Origin: Tenrec ecaudatus
Lineage: Eukaryota; Chordata; Mammalia; Afrosoricida; Tenrecidae
Assembly: GCF_050624435.1 (NCBI RefSeq)
Contig: NC_134546.1
Span: 41,495,501 to 41,559,500, forward strand
Length of the DNA stretch: 64,000 nucleotides
Reading direction: 5' to 3'
The notes beneath the pieces were generated by a model, which saw only the letters and a list, made by a program, of their open reading frames with translations, made no database searches and was not told the DNA's origin. The position numbers and the translations under genes are program-made. Shown one piece after another: positions 22,167 through 33,559 of this stretch (its first letter is position 1; each line of letters opens with the position of its first letter).

Positions 22167-24851
22167 TATCCAAGGGGAGGGTATTGTTAATATCTCCTCA
22201 GGGAAAGAGGGAGCAGACTTCAACCCGGGGCTCCAAGATGTGAATTAACATACCGGCATGAAGCAGGGAACCAGGAGAGACGCCTGAGGGGTGGCCCCAA
22301 TCCCAACTACATGGACAACTGCCCCTCCCCCCCAGAAGAATTTACTTCAGAGGACAGCACTGAAGCTAGATCTTAGGGAGAGGGACATGTCTGAAAGAGC
22401 ACATGGGAGCAAATGAAGGGGGAAGAAGAGAGAGTGGAGCACATCTTGGCCCACTAAGGCTTGAGGATGATATCCTTGCTCAGAGCAGCCATTGCACAGA
22501 GAGGACCATAGAGCCAACCCCACTATGAGACACAACATCCCTCACTGCCCCATAGCGTTCCCGGGGACACTGGAGACACAGTGTGGGAATTGCACCTGAT
22601 CTGACTCTACCACACCGAGGCAAAACACTAAGAGTGTGCAACGGAACAGCAAGGGGAGTAAAACAAGGAAGTCCTGAGGGAGTACCAAAAATAGACTTTG
22701 GTCTCCCATTTGAGGCTACTGGACATCCCCTTACAAAAGGGTCTCAGGGAGGAGAGAAACCAGTCAGGGTGCAATGTAACACTGATGAAAAACACAACTT
22801 TCTTCCAGTTCCTAAACACTTCCTCTCCCCCACTATCATGATCCCAATTCTACCTTACAAATCTAGCTAGACCAGAAGATGTACACTGGTACAGATAGGA
22901 ACTGAAAACACAGGGAAACCAGGATGGATGATCCCTTCAAGACCAGTGGTATAAGTGGCGATACTGGGAGGGTGGATGGAAGGGAGGTTGGAAAGGGGGA
23001 ACCGATTACAAGGATCTACATATAACCTCTTCCCTGGGGGACGGACAACAGAAATGTGGGTGAAGGGAGACGTCAGACAGTGCAAGATATGACAAAATAA
23101 TAATTTGTAAATTATCAAGGGTTCATGAGGAAGGAGGGAGTGGGGAGAGATGGGAAAAATGAGCTCATGCCAGGGGCTTGGGTGGAGAGCGGATGTTTTG
23201 AGAATGATGAGGCCAATGAATGTACAAATGAGCTTTACACAGTTGATGCATGTATGGATTGTGATAAGAGTTGTATGAGCCCCTAATAAAACGAATAAAA
23301 AAATAGACTTTGGTACCAGAGCATGGCACCCCATCACATGTGACCAGAAAACACTCCTAAAGGCCAACAAACAGACCTTGAACTATTTACAGGTTGTTCA
23401 TTTTTGTCATAGGTATTTTATTGGTTTTCTTTCATTTCTTTGTTTTGCTCTGTCTTGTTTTTGTGCATATTATTATCTCTGCAGGTCTATCAAGATAAGA
23501 TAGGCTGGATAAACAATGTGAAGGCGAAAACAATGGGACTGATGGTCCAGGAGGACATAGGAGAGGAGGAGGTGGGAGAAAGAGGAGGAAGTGGTGTTAA
23601 AGCCAGGGACAAGGGAACAACAAGTGATCCAAAATCTGTATCGAGGAGGGTGTAAGAGACTTGGTAGGGCATGATCAAGGGCAATGTAACCGAGAGGAAT
23701 GACTGAAACCCAAATGAAGGCTGAGCATGATAGTGAGACAAGAGGAAAATAAAAGGAAATAGAGGAAAGAACTAGGAGGCAAAGGGCATTTACAGAGGTC
23801 TAAATACAGGCATGTTCATATGTAAATATATTTATATATGATGATGGGGAAATAGATCTGTGTGCATATATTTATAGGGTTAGTATTAAGGTAGCGATGG
23901 GCATTGGACCTCCACTCAAGAACTCCCTCAATGCAAGAACACTTTGTTCTATTAAATTGGCATTCCATGATGCTCACCTTGCCAACATGATCGCTAAAGA
24001 AAAATGGGTGCATAAGAAAATGTGGTGAAGAAAGCTGATGGTGCCCGGCTATCAAAAGATATAGCATCTGGGGTCTTAAAGGCTTTAAGATAAACAAACA
24101 GTCATCTAGCTGAGAAGCGACAAAGCCTACATGGAAGAAGTACACCAGACTATGTGATCATGAAGTGTCGATGGGATCAGGCATCAGTCATCAAAGTACA
24201 AAAAAATCATATCATTGTAAATGAGGAGCAGTGTGGAGTGGGGACCCAAAGCCCATTTGTAGGCAACTGGACATCCTCTTATATAAAGGTCGTGGGGAAG
24301 AGAGAGCCAGTCAGGGTGCAGTGTAACAACGATGAAACATACAACTTTCCTCTAGTTCTTTAATGCTTCCCCCCTTCCCCCACTATCATGATTCCAATTC
24401 TACCTTACAAATCCAGCTAGACCAGAGGATGTACACTCATACAGATAGGAACTGGAAACACAGGGAATCCAGGACAGATGAATCCTTCAGGACTAGTGGT
24501 AAGAATGGGGATACCAGGTGGGTGGAGGGCGTGTGGGGTGGAAAGGGGGAACCTATTACAGTGATCTACATATAACCCCCTTCTTGGGGGATGGACAACA
24601 GAAAAGTGGATGACAGGAGACGTTGGACATTATAAAACATGACAAAATAATAATAATTTATAAATTATCAAGGGTTCAGGAAGGAGGGGCAGCAGAGAGG
24701 GAGGGGAAAATGAGGAGCTGATACCAAGGGCTCAAGTAGAAAGCAAATGTTTTAAATGATGAGGGCAATAAATGTACAAATGTGCTTGACACAGGATCTA
24801 TTTATGGACTGTGACAAGAGTTGTATGAACCCCCAATAAAATGATCTTTTT
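22167..24851 (+). mobile_element. L1 3' UTR (5'-truncated) inserted in the calmodulin pseudogene
   Basis: A plus-oriented L1 3' UTR of about 2.1 kb (without the nested insert) ends in 'gtatgaacccccaataaaatgatc' and an A-rich tail. It separates 'ctactttaaaaaggcctaac' (to 22166) from 'taaaaagaggcctaacc' (from 24851). The repeated 'aaaaaggcctaac' is a target-site duplication lying within CALM2 3' UTR sequence. GA-rich tract, 'cttggcccactaagg' and later 'agcctacatggaagaagtacacc' modules are in normal order. Confidence 0.88.
22703..23298 (+). mobile_element. Truncated L1 3' end nested in another L1
   Basis: It is flanked by a perfect 16-base direct repeat 'aaaaatagactttggt' (22687-22702 and 23299-23314). 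The insert ends 'ttgtatgagcccctaataaaacgaataaa', an L1 poly(A) terminus. Host sequence resumes with 'accagagcatggcac'. At about 596 bases it is 5'-truncated within the 3' UTR. Confidence 0.92.
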
Positions 24852-25672
24852 AAAAAGAGGCCTAACCAGATGTTCTCTCATTTGCCCAATTCCATCAAAC
24901 TTTAGATGGGCAGAAGATATATACAGCATAAGTCATATGCAACATGTTCCTTGATTGATTTTCTAAAATAAGGTTTCAGTACAATGGCAGTAAGATATGG
25001 GAAGAGAACATGGAGGAATGAAGTCCCAATTATGATACATGCATATTCTTTTGACAGTTGGGGGAAATCATTCCCAGATAAGTTTCAAACAAAAAAAGGC
25101 AAATAAACAGTTTTGTACAAGAAATTTAACTCATTCTGCACAGTGCCTTAATTTTGCTGTCATCATTTGTACAAACTCTTCATAGTTTACCTGACCATCC
25201 CCATCAATATCTGCTTCCCTGATCATTTCATCAACCTCTTCATCTGCTAACGACTTTTCAAGGTTATCACCATGTGATGGAGTTCCACTGCCTAATGTAG
25301 CCATTGCCATGCTTATCAAACACACGGAATGCTTCTCTAGTTTCTTCTTCACTGTCTGTGTCCTTTTTTTTTTTTCTGTCATTGTCAGAAATTCCAGGAA
25401 ATCAATTGTGTCATTATCGTCAGCGTCTATTTCATTAAGCATGTCTTGGAATGCTGCTTCTGTGGGATTCTGCCAGGAGACCTCATTATGGTCCCCATTC
25501 ATTTGCTGCGATAGTTCCAGCACCCTCCTTGTCAAATAATGGAAATGCTTCCTTGAATTCTGCAATCTGCACCCCAGTCCGTTGGTCAGCCCTGCTGCAA
25601 GCATGACCCGTCTCTGAGATGCATTCACACGGCCACTCAGCTCGCTGGCTCCACTCGGACCCTGACTAGTTA

Positions 25673-26480
25673 TTTTCTTCTCTTTTATTGTGTTAGGAAA
25701 GTTTTCTTCCATGATTTCTTGTGCTGGTTTCTCTGCAGGTGTGTCTGCTTTCTTCCTGCTCTAGAATGCCAATGAGATTTAAGACGTTCCTCTCGAGAGT
25801 GTGCTGCCTATAGACTTTATTCAGACTCGTATGTTCTTGATGGTCAGCATTTCTCTCCTCAGCTGTATTTGAGATAGTTGACTTCAAGCTCAGTGATTCA
25901 GCTTTACATTTCTTTGATTCTGTTACTATGATCTTTTATTATATTGTCAAATTCTGTTATCTTATTATTTATTTTCTGTACTTCTATTTTTGGTGTAGAG
26001 TTGATGAGTTTTCTATTCTTTCCTTTGTTCTATTACACATTTTTGTAATTCATTGAAAGTACCTGAACACTATTTATCTCAATTCTGTTTCTGGTAGTTT
26101 CAGCACATTTTCTTCATTTGAATCTTTGTGTTGTTCTGGTGTTTGTGCCTTTTTAAAAAAAATACATGTGCTTTTGTATATGTGTGTGTGTGGGGGGTAC
26201 CATGATTGACTTCTGTTTTCATGGCGTTGTGGCACATTTGTTATTGTTGAGAGAGCTGCTGGGCCAGGTGTGAATTGTTCGCTTTGTCTTGCTGGGGCAC
26301 CATAATGGCTAGGGTCTTCCTTTTCCAGGGCACAGGAATGACTGCGGGCTTCCTTGCCAGGGCTGGGGATGGATAGCCAGGTCCTTGCTGCTTGGGAATG
26401 GTGACGTCAGGTCCTTCATCATCAGGGAGCAAGGGCACTCAGGTTTCTTCGCTAGGGTGCAGGTACATCTAAGGTTTTCT
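25673..26480 (-). pseudogene. Old L1 ORF1 N-terminal part and 5' UTR, second part
   Basis: Past the pseudogene's 5' end the L1 resumes on the minus strand: '[13 protein letters not shown]' (25712 downwards) is ORF1 RRM-side sequence, and 'ctttgattctgttactatgatcttttattatattgtc' corresponds to the ORF1 coiled-coil region. From about 26220 to 26480 repeated 'cttccttgccagggc' / 'ggcacaggaatg' blocks look like monomer-type L1 5' UTR. With 20225-21845 this is one L1 split by the retropseudogene. Confidence 0.65.
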
Positions 26481-26569
26481 TACTCTACAAGAATTTATAA
26501 GCTATTTTTTTCTGTGGATACAATGGCTTAACCATTTGTTGTAGGAACATGATTAGACATTGAACTTGA

Positions 26570-26765
26570 AATAAACTTACTGTTTTCAAATCAGTTCTGG
26601 CTTGTAGAAGACATATAGAACAGGGTAGAACTGCTACTTTGGGTTCTCAAGGGTGTAAATATTTATGGAAGTAGACAGCCACACGAGGCCACTGGTGGGT
26701 TTGAAGTACTCACCTTTCAGTTAACAGCTGAATGTTACAACCAGTGTTCCACCAGGACTTCATTG
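26570..26765 (-). mobile_element. AfroSINE, reversed
   Basis: 'gtagaactgctactttgggttctcaaggg', 'ggaagtagacagccacacg', 'ggtgggtttgaagtactcacctttcagttaacagctgaatg' and 'gttccaccaggact' follow the reversed AfroSINE. Confidence 0.85.
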
Positions 26766-26769
26766 CACT

Positions 26770-27790
26770 TGATTGTGATTTTAAACAGGATCAGAGGTGT
26801 TCATGAAGGGAAATGTTAGTGTGAACTAGAGGAGTTGGGAAGGTTTTATGAAGAAGTTATTCAATTTTAGCTAATGTCTAGGCACAAGTAGGCACAGGCC
26901 ATATGGACAGAAAAGAAAGGATGAACATCTTGGAGACCAACATAACTAGATTGAAAGGATCATACTGGAGAATGGTAGATGAGGGCAGCATAGTAAATTG
27001 ATATGCTAAATAATTCAGACACTGTCCTTTGTTAGCAGGGAGCCATGGTAATTTGTAACAAGGAGGGATGTTGACAAAAGATGTTGATTTGAAAAGATTG
27101 TTTTGTGTGGATGTGAACATCATGTGCTAGGCAATGGGGATGGTAATTATAATATTATTCCAGAAGTTAATCGAAGGTTGTGGCTACTGCCTAGGGGAGC
27201 CGAGTGCTGATCTGCCCTTGGTTGATTGGTACTGACGAAAACTAGTCACCTGGTACCTTATGACCTCAGCCAACTCAATAATTATTTGCTCAAACACTTC
27301 TACAATTAGGGGATATTATCAGGATAGAGACTCTCATTTCAACAAGATTGTAATCTAGTAAATTACTGTGCTTCTGTCCACCACTACACAAGTGGTTCTA
27401 TGCCAGAGAGCTTCAATAATTGCTCATTCAACATTCTTTCATTCATCCATTCTTTGAGAACTTTACTCATCGCCCTTGGGGTCTCTATGGAGAATTATGT
27501 GGGTTAGGATGGCAAGTTACGATATCTTGATAAGCTGGGAGGCCTCCACTCTACTGAAATGGAAATCAAAAGAAGAGAGCATGGCTGTGGGAAAGGCTGG
27601 AGAAGCCTATGTGGAAGAGGCAAGACTTTCTGTAACAAATGATAGGATGTTCCCAGAACACATGGAAGTATAGTAGACAAATCAATAGAAATATAATGCT
27701 AACAACACAGTTAGTTTTAACTTTTCTGAAGTCACATTAAAAAGAAAATAAGAGAACTATTGTAATGATGTTTTCATTGAACTGACTGTT
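26770..27790. other. Unassigned, no gene recognised
   Basis: No recognisable repeat, exon or RNA. Short open frames only. Confidence 0.45.
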
Positions 27791-27794
27791 GCTC

Positions 27795-28165
27795 CCGTGG
27801 AGGCCTGGTTGTGCTCGGAGGACCGCTAACAAGAAGGACAGCATTTCAAGTCCACGGATGCCTCAGGGGAGAATTATGAGTTTATTTGCTCTTACAAAGA
27901 TTTAAAGCCTCAGAACCCTGCAGAGCATCACTAATCGTTGGAATTGAACCCAGTGCTAGTGGGTTTTCTTTCTTCCTTTTTGACCTCACAGATCAATTCA
28001 GTAACCCTAAAGTTTGATGGTTTAATTCACTCACTATGCTGCAGAGTGAAGACCTAGTGATTTGTTTCTGTAAAGATTGCAGACAAGAGAACACTATGGC
28101 GCAGTTCTATTCTGTAACATATAAGGCCACCATGAGTCAGAATTGACAGAATCAGGTTTCTTCTT
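27795..28165 (+). mobile_element. Two AfroSINE segments, plus
   Basis: The head and body at 27795-27975 ('ggttgtgctcggaggaccgctaacaagaagg…tcaagtccacgga…ctcagaaccctgcagagcatcactaatcgttggaattgaac') are followed by a second 3' portion at about 28035-28165 ('atggcgcagttctattctgtaac', 'gccaccatgagtcagaattgacag'). Confidence 0.7.
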
Positions 28166-28356
28166 ATTATCATTGCATCATGAAGCCAATATAAAGAGTT
28201 ATTAATGAGATAGCTTACATCTTTGGTACTAAATCTTTAAAATCACGCGTGTGTTTATTCTGTAATGTACAGTACAGCTCAATGGCTTTCCATTTCAAGG
28301 GCTCGGTACATACTGCACAACTTAAGAGGCTGGGTGGAAAATATGTGCAATTTCTT

Positions 28357-28545
28357 GTACCTCAGCTGTGGTGGCATAGAGGTTATGCGTTGGGCTTTGA
28401 TCTGCATGGTCGACAGTTCAAAACCACCAGCAGCTCTGTGGGAGAAAAAATGGGCTTTCTATTCCTGTATACAGTTATGTCTCAGAAACCCATATGGGGT
28501 CACTATGTGTCAGCATTGACTTGATGGCAGTGAATGCTACCGTTG
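28357..28545 (+). mobile_element. AfroSINE, full length
   Basis: It runs from 'gctgtggtggcatagaggttatgcgttgggc' through 'cgacagttcaaaaccaccagcagctctgtgggagaaaaaatggg' to 'gtcactatgtgtcagcattgacttgatggcagtgaatg'. Both tRNA promoter-box regions are recognisable. Confidence 0.88.
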
Positions 28546-28555
28546 ATGTTGTAAA

Positions 28556-28725
28556 TGGACAACAGCACATTGCTGGCTAACGGAAAGATTGGTGGTCCCA
28601 ATCTGCCCAGGGGAGCATCAGAAGAAAGGTCTGGCAAACTATTTCAGAAAAAATCAGCTACTGAAAACCTATTGAGCTCAGTTTTACATGGTCTCTATGA
28701 GTCCATGCGGACTTTACAGTAGCTG
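28556..28725 (+). mobile_element. Second SINE (related subfamily) in tandem
   Basis: 'cagcacattgctggctaacggaaagattggtggtcccaatctgcccaggggagcatcagaagaaaggtctggc' followed by 'cagctactgaaaacctattgagc' and 'gtctctatgagtccatgcgg' matches the SINE variant seen reversed at 37490-37640. Confidence 0.8.
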
Positions 28726-28772
28726 TGTGTGCGTGTGTATGCACGCATGTGCATGTGCGTGCTGCATGTGCG
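28725..28772. repeat. Imperfect (TG/CG)n microsatellite
   Basis: 'tgtgtgtgcgtgtgtatgcacgcatgtgcatgtgcgtg' is interrupted alternating purine-pyrimidine sequence. Confidence 0.85.
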
Positions 28773-28859
28773 ATCCCTAAACACCAGACTGTCTCAGGAC
28801 TAGACTCTGAGTGTGGACAAATGAGTAGGAAGAAGTTGGTCTTGATGCAATATTGTAGA

Positions 28860-28953
28860 GAGGAAGCAGATGTGCCGTAGGATATGATTGAACCGAGGAA
28901 GCAGATGTGCCGTAGGATATGATTGAACCGAGGAAGCAGATGTGCTGTAGGAA
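28860..28953. repeat. 35-bp minisatellite, 2.7 copies
   Basis: Copies start at 28860, 28895 and 28930. The first two are identical over 35 bases ('gaggaagcagatgtgccg'…'tatgattgaacc'). The third has one change (c to t) over its first 22 bases and then diverges. The identity of the first two copies suggests recent duplication. Confidence 0.95.
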
Positions 28954-28959
28954 AAGGAG

Positions 28960-30094
28960 GACAGAGAAGAAGTGTAAGTTCCGGGGACTGGAAGACTAGG
29001 TGGAGGGAGGTACTCACACTCCCTGACCCAACAACAAGTTCTAAATGGCTCTGGGAGGAAAGAAGCCCCCACACAGGAACTGTATTTCCCAGAGAAATAA
29101 GAGTCCTTAAAGCTGTCTGAATAGAAAATAAGGTTATCATTACGCCTTATCATTAGAAGAGAGAAGAATATTAAAAGGACTCAGTTCGGCTTGAATAAAA
29201 AAGATAAATTTCAAGTAAACTGGCATACAGTTTATCCATGAGTGAATTTGCTGTAATAAAGTCAGCAAGGGAATAAGCTGGGTGATTTACAGGGGGCCTG
29301 CTTCTGTAAAATTTACAAACTGCTGTGATAAAATGTCACCTTTTATGATGCATTCCACCCGGGCCGCATATATAAAGGGCACTGCATTGGAAAGAGTTGC
29401 AAAAACATAGCAGTTGCCTGGCTCCCCAGCTGCCATTGTCTGCTTTACCAGCAGAATTGAGGATTTATGGAAAGATGACCCAGCCACTCGCCTTTGACGG
29501 GTGTAGATTGCAAACTGCCAGTGTAATGGCATCATTACCTTGCATTTTCATCCTGGGGCCTCCGAACCTGCTTTCAATAATGTAGACTAGGTCCCCTGGG
29601 AAGGGGAGGGGAGCATGGGGCAGGAGAAGAGTCCTAATTTCAGGGCTTCCCAGTCTTGTGGGAAAGACATGCAGGCGCATGAATGACTGCATAGAAGCAG
29701 AGCAGGTATGAAAGTTTAATGCGACTCATGTCGTTATCCTGACTTTTCCAAATCAAATCTCACCGTGAGGCTCCATTTGCCTGCTTGGTGGCAATGAAAT
29801 CTCCATCATTATTAGGTTCTATTGGATATGAGTCTATTGGATTATAGAAAAATCCTGGGCTTATGTGATGCCAAATATTGACGAGAGACCAGGTCCCAGG
29901 TTCATGAGGCCCATTTGCCTATACAGTGGCTTGATAGGAAGTGTTCCTGTCCCTTTGTCGTTGGAAGAAGACACTCAGATCCTTTCCCACAGTTGACCAC
30001 AGACTGACACCCAACAGACCACAGTCTCCTAGCTCCCTCTTCCAGGATGATGCCCTGAGGGTAATGGCACCTCACTGAGCCTGATCTCAGAAGA
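28960..30094. other. Repeat-poor stretch, possible conserved non-coding DNA
   Basis: No repeat of any family seen elsewhere in the window is recognisable here, and no exon is evident. The section about 29180-29580 includes AT-rich blocks with homeodomain-like cores. Conservation cannot be judged from one genome. Confidence 0.3.
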
Positions 30095-30107
30095 AACTTC
30101 AACTCTT

Positions 30108-30432
30108 TTTTTAATAATCATTTTATTGGGGCTCGTACAATTCTTATCACAATCCATACATACATCCATTGTGTCAAGAACGTATGTACATTTGTTGCCA
30201 TCATCATTCTCAAAACATTTGCCTTCTACTTGAGCCCTTAATATCTGCGGCCCATTTCCCCCCTCCCTCCCCACTGAACCCTTCATCATTCATATATTAT
30301 TATTATTTTGCCATATGATACACTGTCTGACATCTCCTCCCCTTCTTCTCTGCTGTCCCTCTCCCAGGGAAGAGGCTATACTTAGATTCTTATAATCGGT
30401 TCCCCCTTTCTACCCTACACTCTCTCCACCCT
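30108..30432 (-). mobile_element. 5'-truncated L1 with perfect target-site duplication
   Basis: It opens with a T-rich (reversed poly(A)) start and 'aatcattttattggggctcgtacaattcttatcac', and is truncated after about 325 bases. The 13-base direct repeat 'aacttcaactctt' flanks it at 30095-30107 and 30433-30445 without mismatch, so both ends are firm and the insertion is relatively young. Confidence 0.95.
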
Positions 30433-30557
30433 AACTTCAACTCTTCTTCTGTGTGGTGTGAAAGCTCTTCACTCCCCTCTCACAGCACTCTTATCCACAC
30501 CCCACCTCAGCTCCACCAGCTTAGCCTTCCTCACTGGCTGGAACAACAAGCCCTTTC

Positions 30558-30558
30558 A

Positions 30559-30591
<33 letters not shown>

Positions 30592-30592
30592 G
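30558..30592. repeat. (TC)n microsatellite
   Basis: Near-pure 'tctc' tract with one 'ta' interruption. Confidence 0.95.
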
Positions 30593-30888
30593 TACAGGTG
30601 AAGCTCAACTTGGTTCTTAAAACACAACTGTTATTTTATTTCAACACTCAGTTGTACTAGGTAGTCAGGTACCACACTAAAATGGGACAAGAAGAAAAAT
30701 GCCTTAGGTTATCAGGGATGAGAAGGATTGCCCTGACCAGGGGGAAGAAGCCATGGAAGAAATGAGATTTAAGTAGGAGAATAAAGTAACGATGTTTGCC
30801 TAGTAGGCAAGGTTGTATTGGGCAATAGGGATAGCCTGAGTCAGCCTGGAGTGTGGGGATGGGATCAGAATAGTATTTTTGGTGAACT

Positions 30889-30889
<1 letters not shown>

Positions 30890-30942
<53 letters not shown>

Positions 30943-30943
30943 T
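30890..30943. repeat. (TG)n microsatellite
   Basis: Roughly 26 dinucleotide units, nearly pure, with one 'tatg' interruption at the end. Likely length-polymorphic. Confidence 0.97.
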
Positions 30944-30949
30944 TGAGGA

Positions 30950-32995
30950 GGCTGCTGGGGTTTGAGGAAGTGGGGCTGGTGGCTGCAATAAGGGACAATA
31001 GGCAGTTTAGAGAATAGAATTGTGATATCAAGTACTTAAGCTCATCTTTGGCAGTTCTCAAGTAGTGGCAATAATTTAGCTTATAAAACTGACTATGTAG
31101 GTGGCACTTGGAAATAATTCTGTCTTCTGAAGTACTGCTACAAAAATGTTTGCTTATCAGATCCCAGATAGTTCCTCAGGTAACTTTATCCAAAGCATGC
31201 TCTTTGATATTAATTTACCCAATACATATCTCTCTAATGCACGAAGGGCCAGGGTCCTACAATTTCTCTAATCCCTGCCTACTCCCATTACTTCTTACCC
31301 TAGCATGCCACTAGACCATCGGGGCTAGGCAAGGATGGCCTCCAGGAGAGTCAACTGTAGGCTCTGAGGGTTGCATTGATCGTGGGAACTGGCAGCTGCA
31401 GTTAGTTGCCCATGAGATCCTCTCTCTGGTCTCCTGTCTCTGAGTATCTTCTCCTTTCATATAAGGACACAAGTTATATGCGATACAGACCCACCCTACT
31501 CAAGTGTAACCCCCATTTTAACTAACAGTGTCTCCAAAGACCCTATTACCTTATTCACAGATGGAGGTGTTAGGCCTTTAACCTATGTGTGTATATATCT
31601 ATATCATTTAAATCTATAACGTTAAGTTCTCAATTTGAAAGATACATCTTTTGCAAGTCCTCATTGGCTGGTTCCCCAAACCTGACTGACTTGACTCTGG
31701 AAAGCAGGGAGTCGAAGGTTGAGCCCCACAGTTGTGACCGGGGACCCAAATACCAGGTGTCGACCATTATGACCGCGCAGCGAGGACATTTACATATGTT
31801 TAACATAATTAAACATATAGGTTGTATATGTTAAATGTGTACATACGCACACATATGTTTTGATGGGCACAATTGAATACATAACACACATTTATAGTCA
31901 GGATCATATTGAAAGTGGCAATTGAAAATAGGCAATTTAGCAAAGCAAACAGAAAATTCAAAGCAAATCCAGCCAAGCATGGAGTAGGGCAGGTGGATCG
32001 GCACCAAGCTGTAACCAGAAGGCCCTGCTGAAATTTCTCAGTTATGTGCTGCTTGATGGAGGATACGGGGTGGGCCTGACCACCTGCTAGGAGTGTACAT
32101 GTAGCACACCAATGAGAAGCTCAAGCTGGTTGCTTGAACTTTGTCTTCTGAGACCTCGATTCTCTTTGGTGGAGGAGGGAAACATCAGCTTCCTTGTCCC
32201 ACTCTTTCTTGGTCAGAATTTGCCTGGGGATCTGGGAAGAGAGTGGTTTGGGCAGAGGTCTCTGTCCAGTTACAGTTATCTACACCTGGTGTTCCAGTCC
32301 CCAGGACCAACTATTGGGCTCAACCTTTGGCTTTCTGCTTTCTGGAGTCCAGTCAGGCTTTGGGAACTGCCCATTGAAGTCCTTCCCCTTGCAAAATATA
32401 TATCTTCCAAAGGAAGAACTTAACTAGATTTCATTCTGGGCATTGAGAAAAAACTGGCAATAATTTAGCTTATTTTAAAAGGGTGGTTTAATGCAAGTGT
32501 AAGACGATAGGTTTAGTAGAGGCTTTTTAGTATCATAAGATGAGAGTTTCTCTGGGCTGTCCTGACAGATTCACTGTTGTTTTTAACTTAATAAGCTATT
32601 TCTGTTTTAGTGTTGTGATTGTTTTTGTGGTTACAGGACCCTATGCATTGTTTGATTATACGATCCCTCCCCTCTGTTTCATGGTGGCACAGTTTTGCTT
32701 AGCTTGTAAGTATACACAGCTCCCGTGAGCCTGCCAATTCTGCTGATACGCACAGAAATGGGGCAGTTCATCAGAACATGGTTGGACTTTGCCCCGGACA
32801 TTCCTTCTTCCTTCCCACTCATGAGGGCAGGCTCTTCTTGAAGTCAGCATCCTCTCCTTAGATTGCTTACATTTCTTTCCTCGAGCCATCCAAATAAAAA
32901 TTACTGTATTAAGGTCTTATGCTGATAAAGAATTTTAGCATACTACCAGGTGGGCCAGGTGTATATGACTATTCCAATACTACACATTGGGAAAT
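30950..32995. other. Unassigned, no gene recognised
   Basis: No exon or RNA seen. 31640-31800 may be a heavily diverged SINE. The 103-codon plus frame near 32112 shows no domain. Confidence 0.45.
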
Positions 32996-32999
32996 GGAG

Positions 33000-33105
33000 T
33001 TCTGAGAGAATAAATAAGATGCCTGTGACTATCTAGTGAACCAGTGACAGAGCCTGGCCCAGATCTCAGGTTCCTTAGTCCGTAGCCCAGGTACTTCTCA
33101 GGAAA
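33000..33105 (-). mobile_element. MIR SINE fragment, reversed
   Basis: 'gaataaataagatgcctgtgactatctagtgaaccagtgacagagcctggcccagatctcaggttcc' follows the reversed MIR core. Confidence 0.6.
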
Positions 33106-33559
33106 GCAGAACAGGGTTGAGGGAGCATCTTCCAGCAGCAAATGCATTGCCAAGGGAAGGGGTAACGTGTGGGCTGTGGAATGCTCTGAAGCTGGTTCCT
33201 TTACCAACCTCTACAGATGAGACAGAATCCTATCCCACTCCTTAGGCCAAGCAGCATTTCATTCTGTTAGACACAAGGTCACCCTCAATTGGAACCACTT
33301 TAACAGCAACTAACAACATTCTCCAAAAAAGAAGCTGCATTTGGGAAGGGAAAACAAAAACAAATTTAAACCTATCTCCTTTGCAGTTGGTAGGCAGAGA
33401 TAGGTGGTCAACATTTGATGGGCAGCCGTGGGTCAAATTTAGGAACCGAAGATTGGGTCTAGGGGAAAATCTTAAATCAAGCTGGGAAAAGAATGAAGAA
33501 AGAAGCAAGGCTCGTGCAGGTGCGTTATCTCAGTTGATCCTTTTCCGATCTCAGAAAGT

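Larger units (their letters stand above)
21846..25670 (-). pseudogene. CALM2P: Processed calmodulin pseudogene (CALM2 type), split by an L1
   Basis: This is an intronless, near full-length copy of calmodulin mRNA, reverse transcribed and inserted in antisense to the window. Its parts are 24867-25670 (5' UTR, CDS homology, early 3' UTR) and 21846-22166 (distal 3' UTR). CDS homology runs 25593 to 25149. The start codon is AGG (25593-25591) and the stop has become TTA, so the frame reads through to 'LRHCAE'. At least three frameshifts occur. EF-hand 2 reads '[16 protein letters not shown]' and EF-hand 4 is clean ('[20 protein letters not shown]'), while the first and third EF-hand regions are out of frame. 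A run of 12 T on the plus strand at about 25364-25375 corrupts the central linker. The UTRs match what I recall of human CALM2 rather than CALM1 or CALM3. The final 'ttaaattgtaattttttaatg' (about 21845) is its polyadenylation region. No poly(A) tail is visible. Confidence 0.92.

Noticed and set aside
22867-23370. 167-codon minus-strand frame
   Set aside because: It is the antisense of an L1 3' UTR; similar frames recur in every copy of that repeat (for example 4500-4700 and 52798-53052).
25131-25712. 193-codon minus frame as a functional calmodulin-like gene
   Set aside because: It joins L1 ORF1 sequence, out-of-frame calmodulin sequence and in-frame calmodulin sequence. The true start codon is lost and two of the four EF-hand regions are frameshifted, so it is a pseudogene.
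30657-31061. 134-codon minus frame with a His-Thr repeat
   Set aside because: The His-Thr run is the translation of the (TG)n microsatellite; the flanks have no recognisable protein features.
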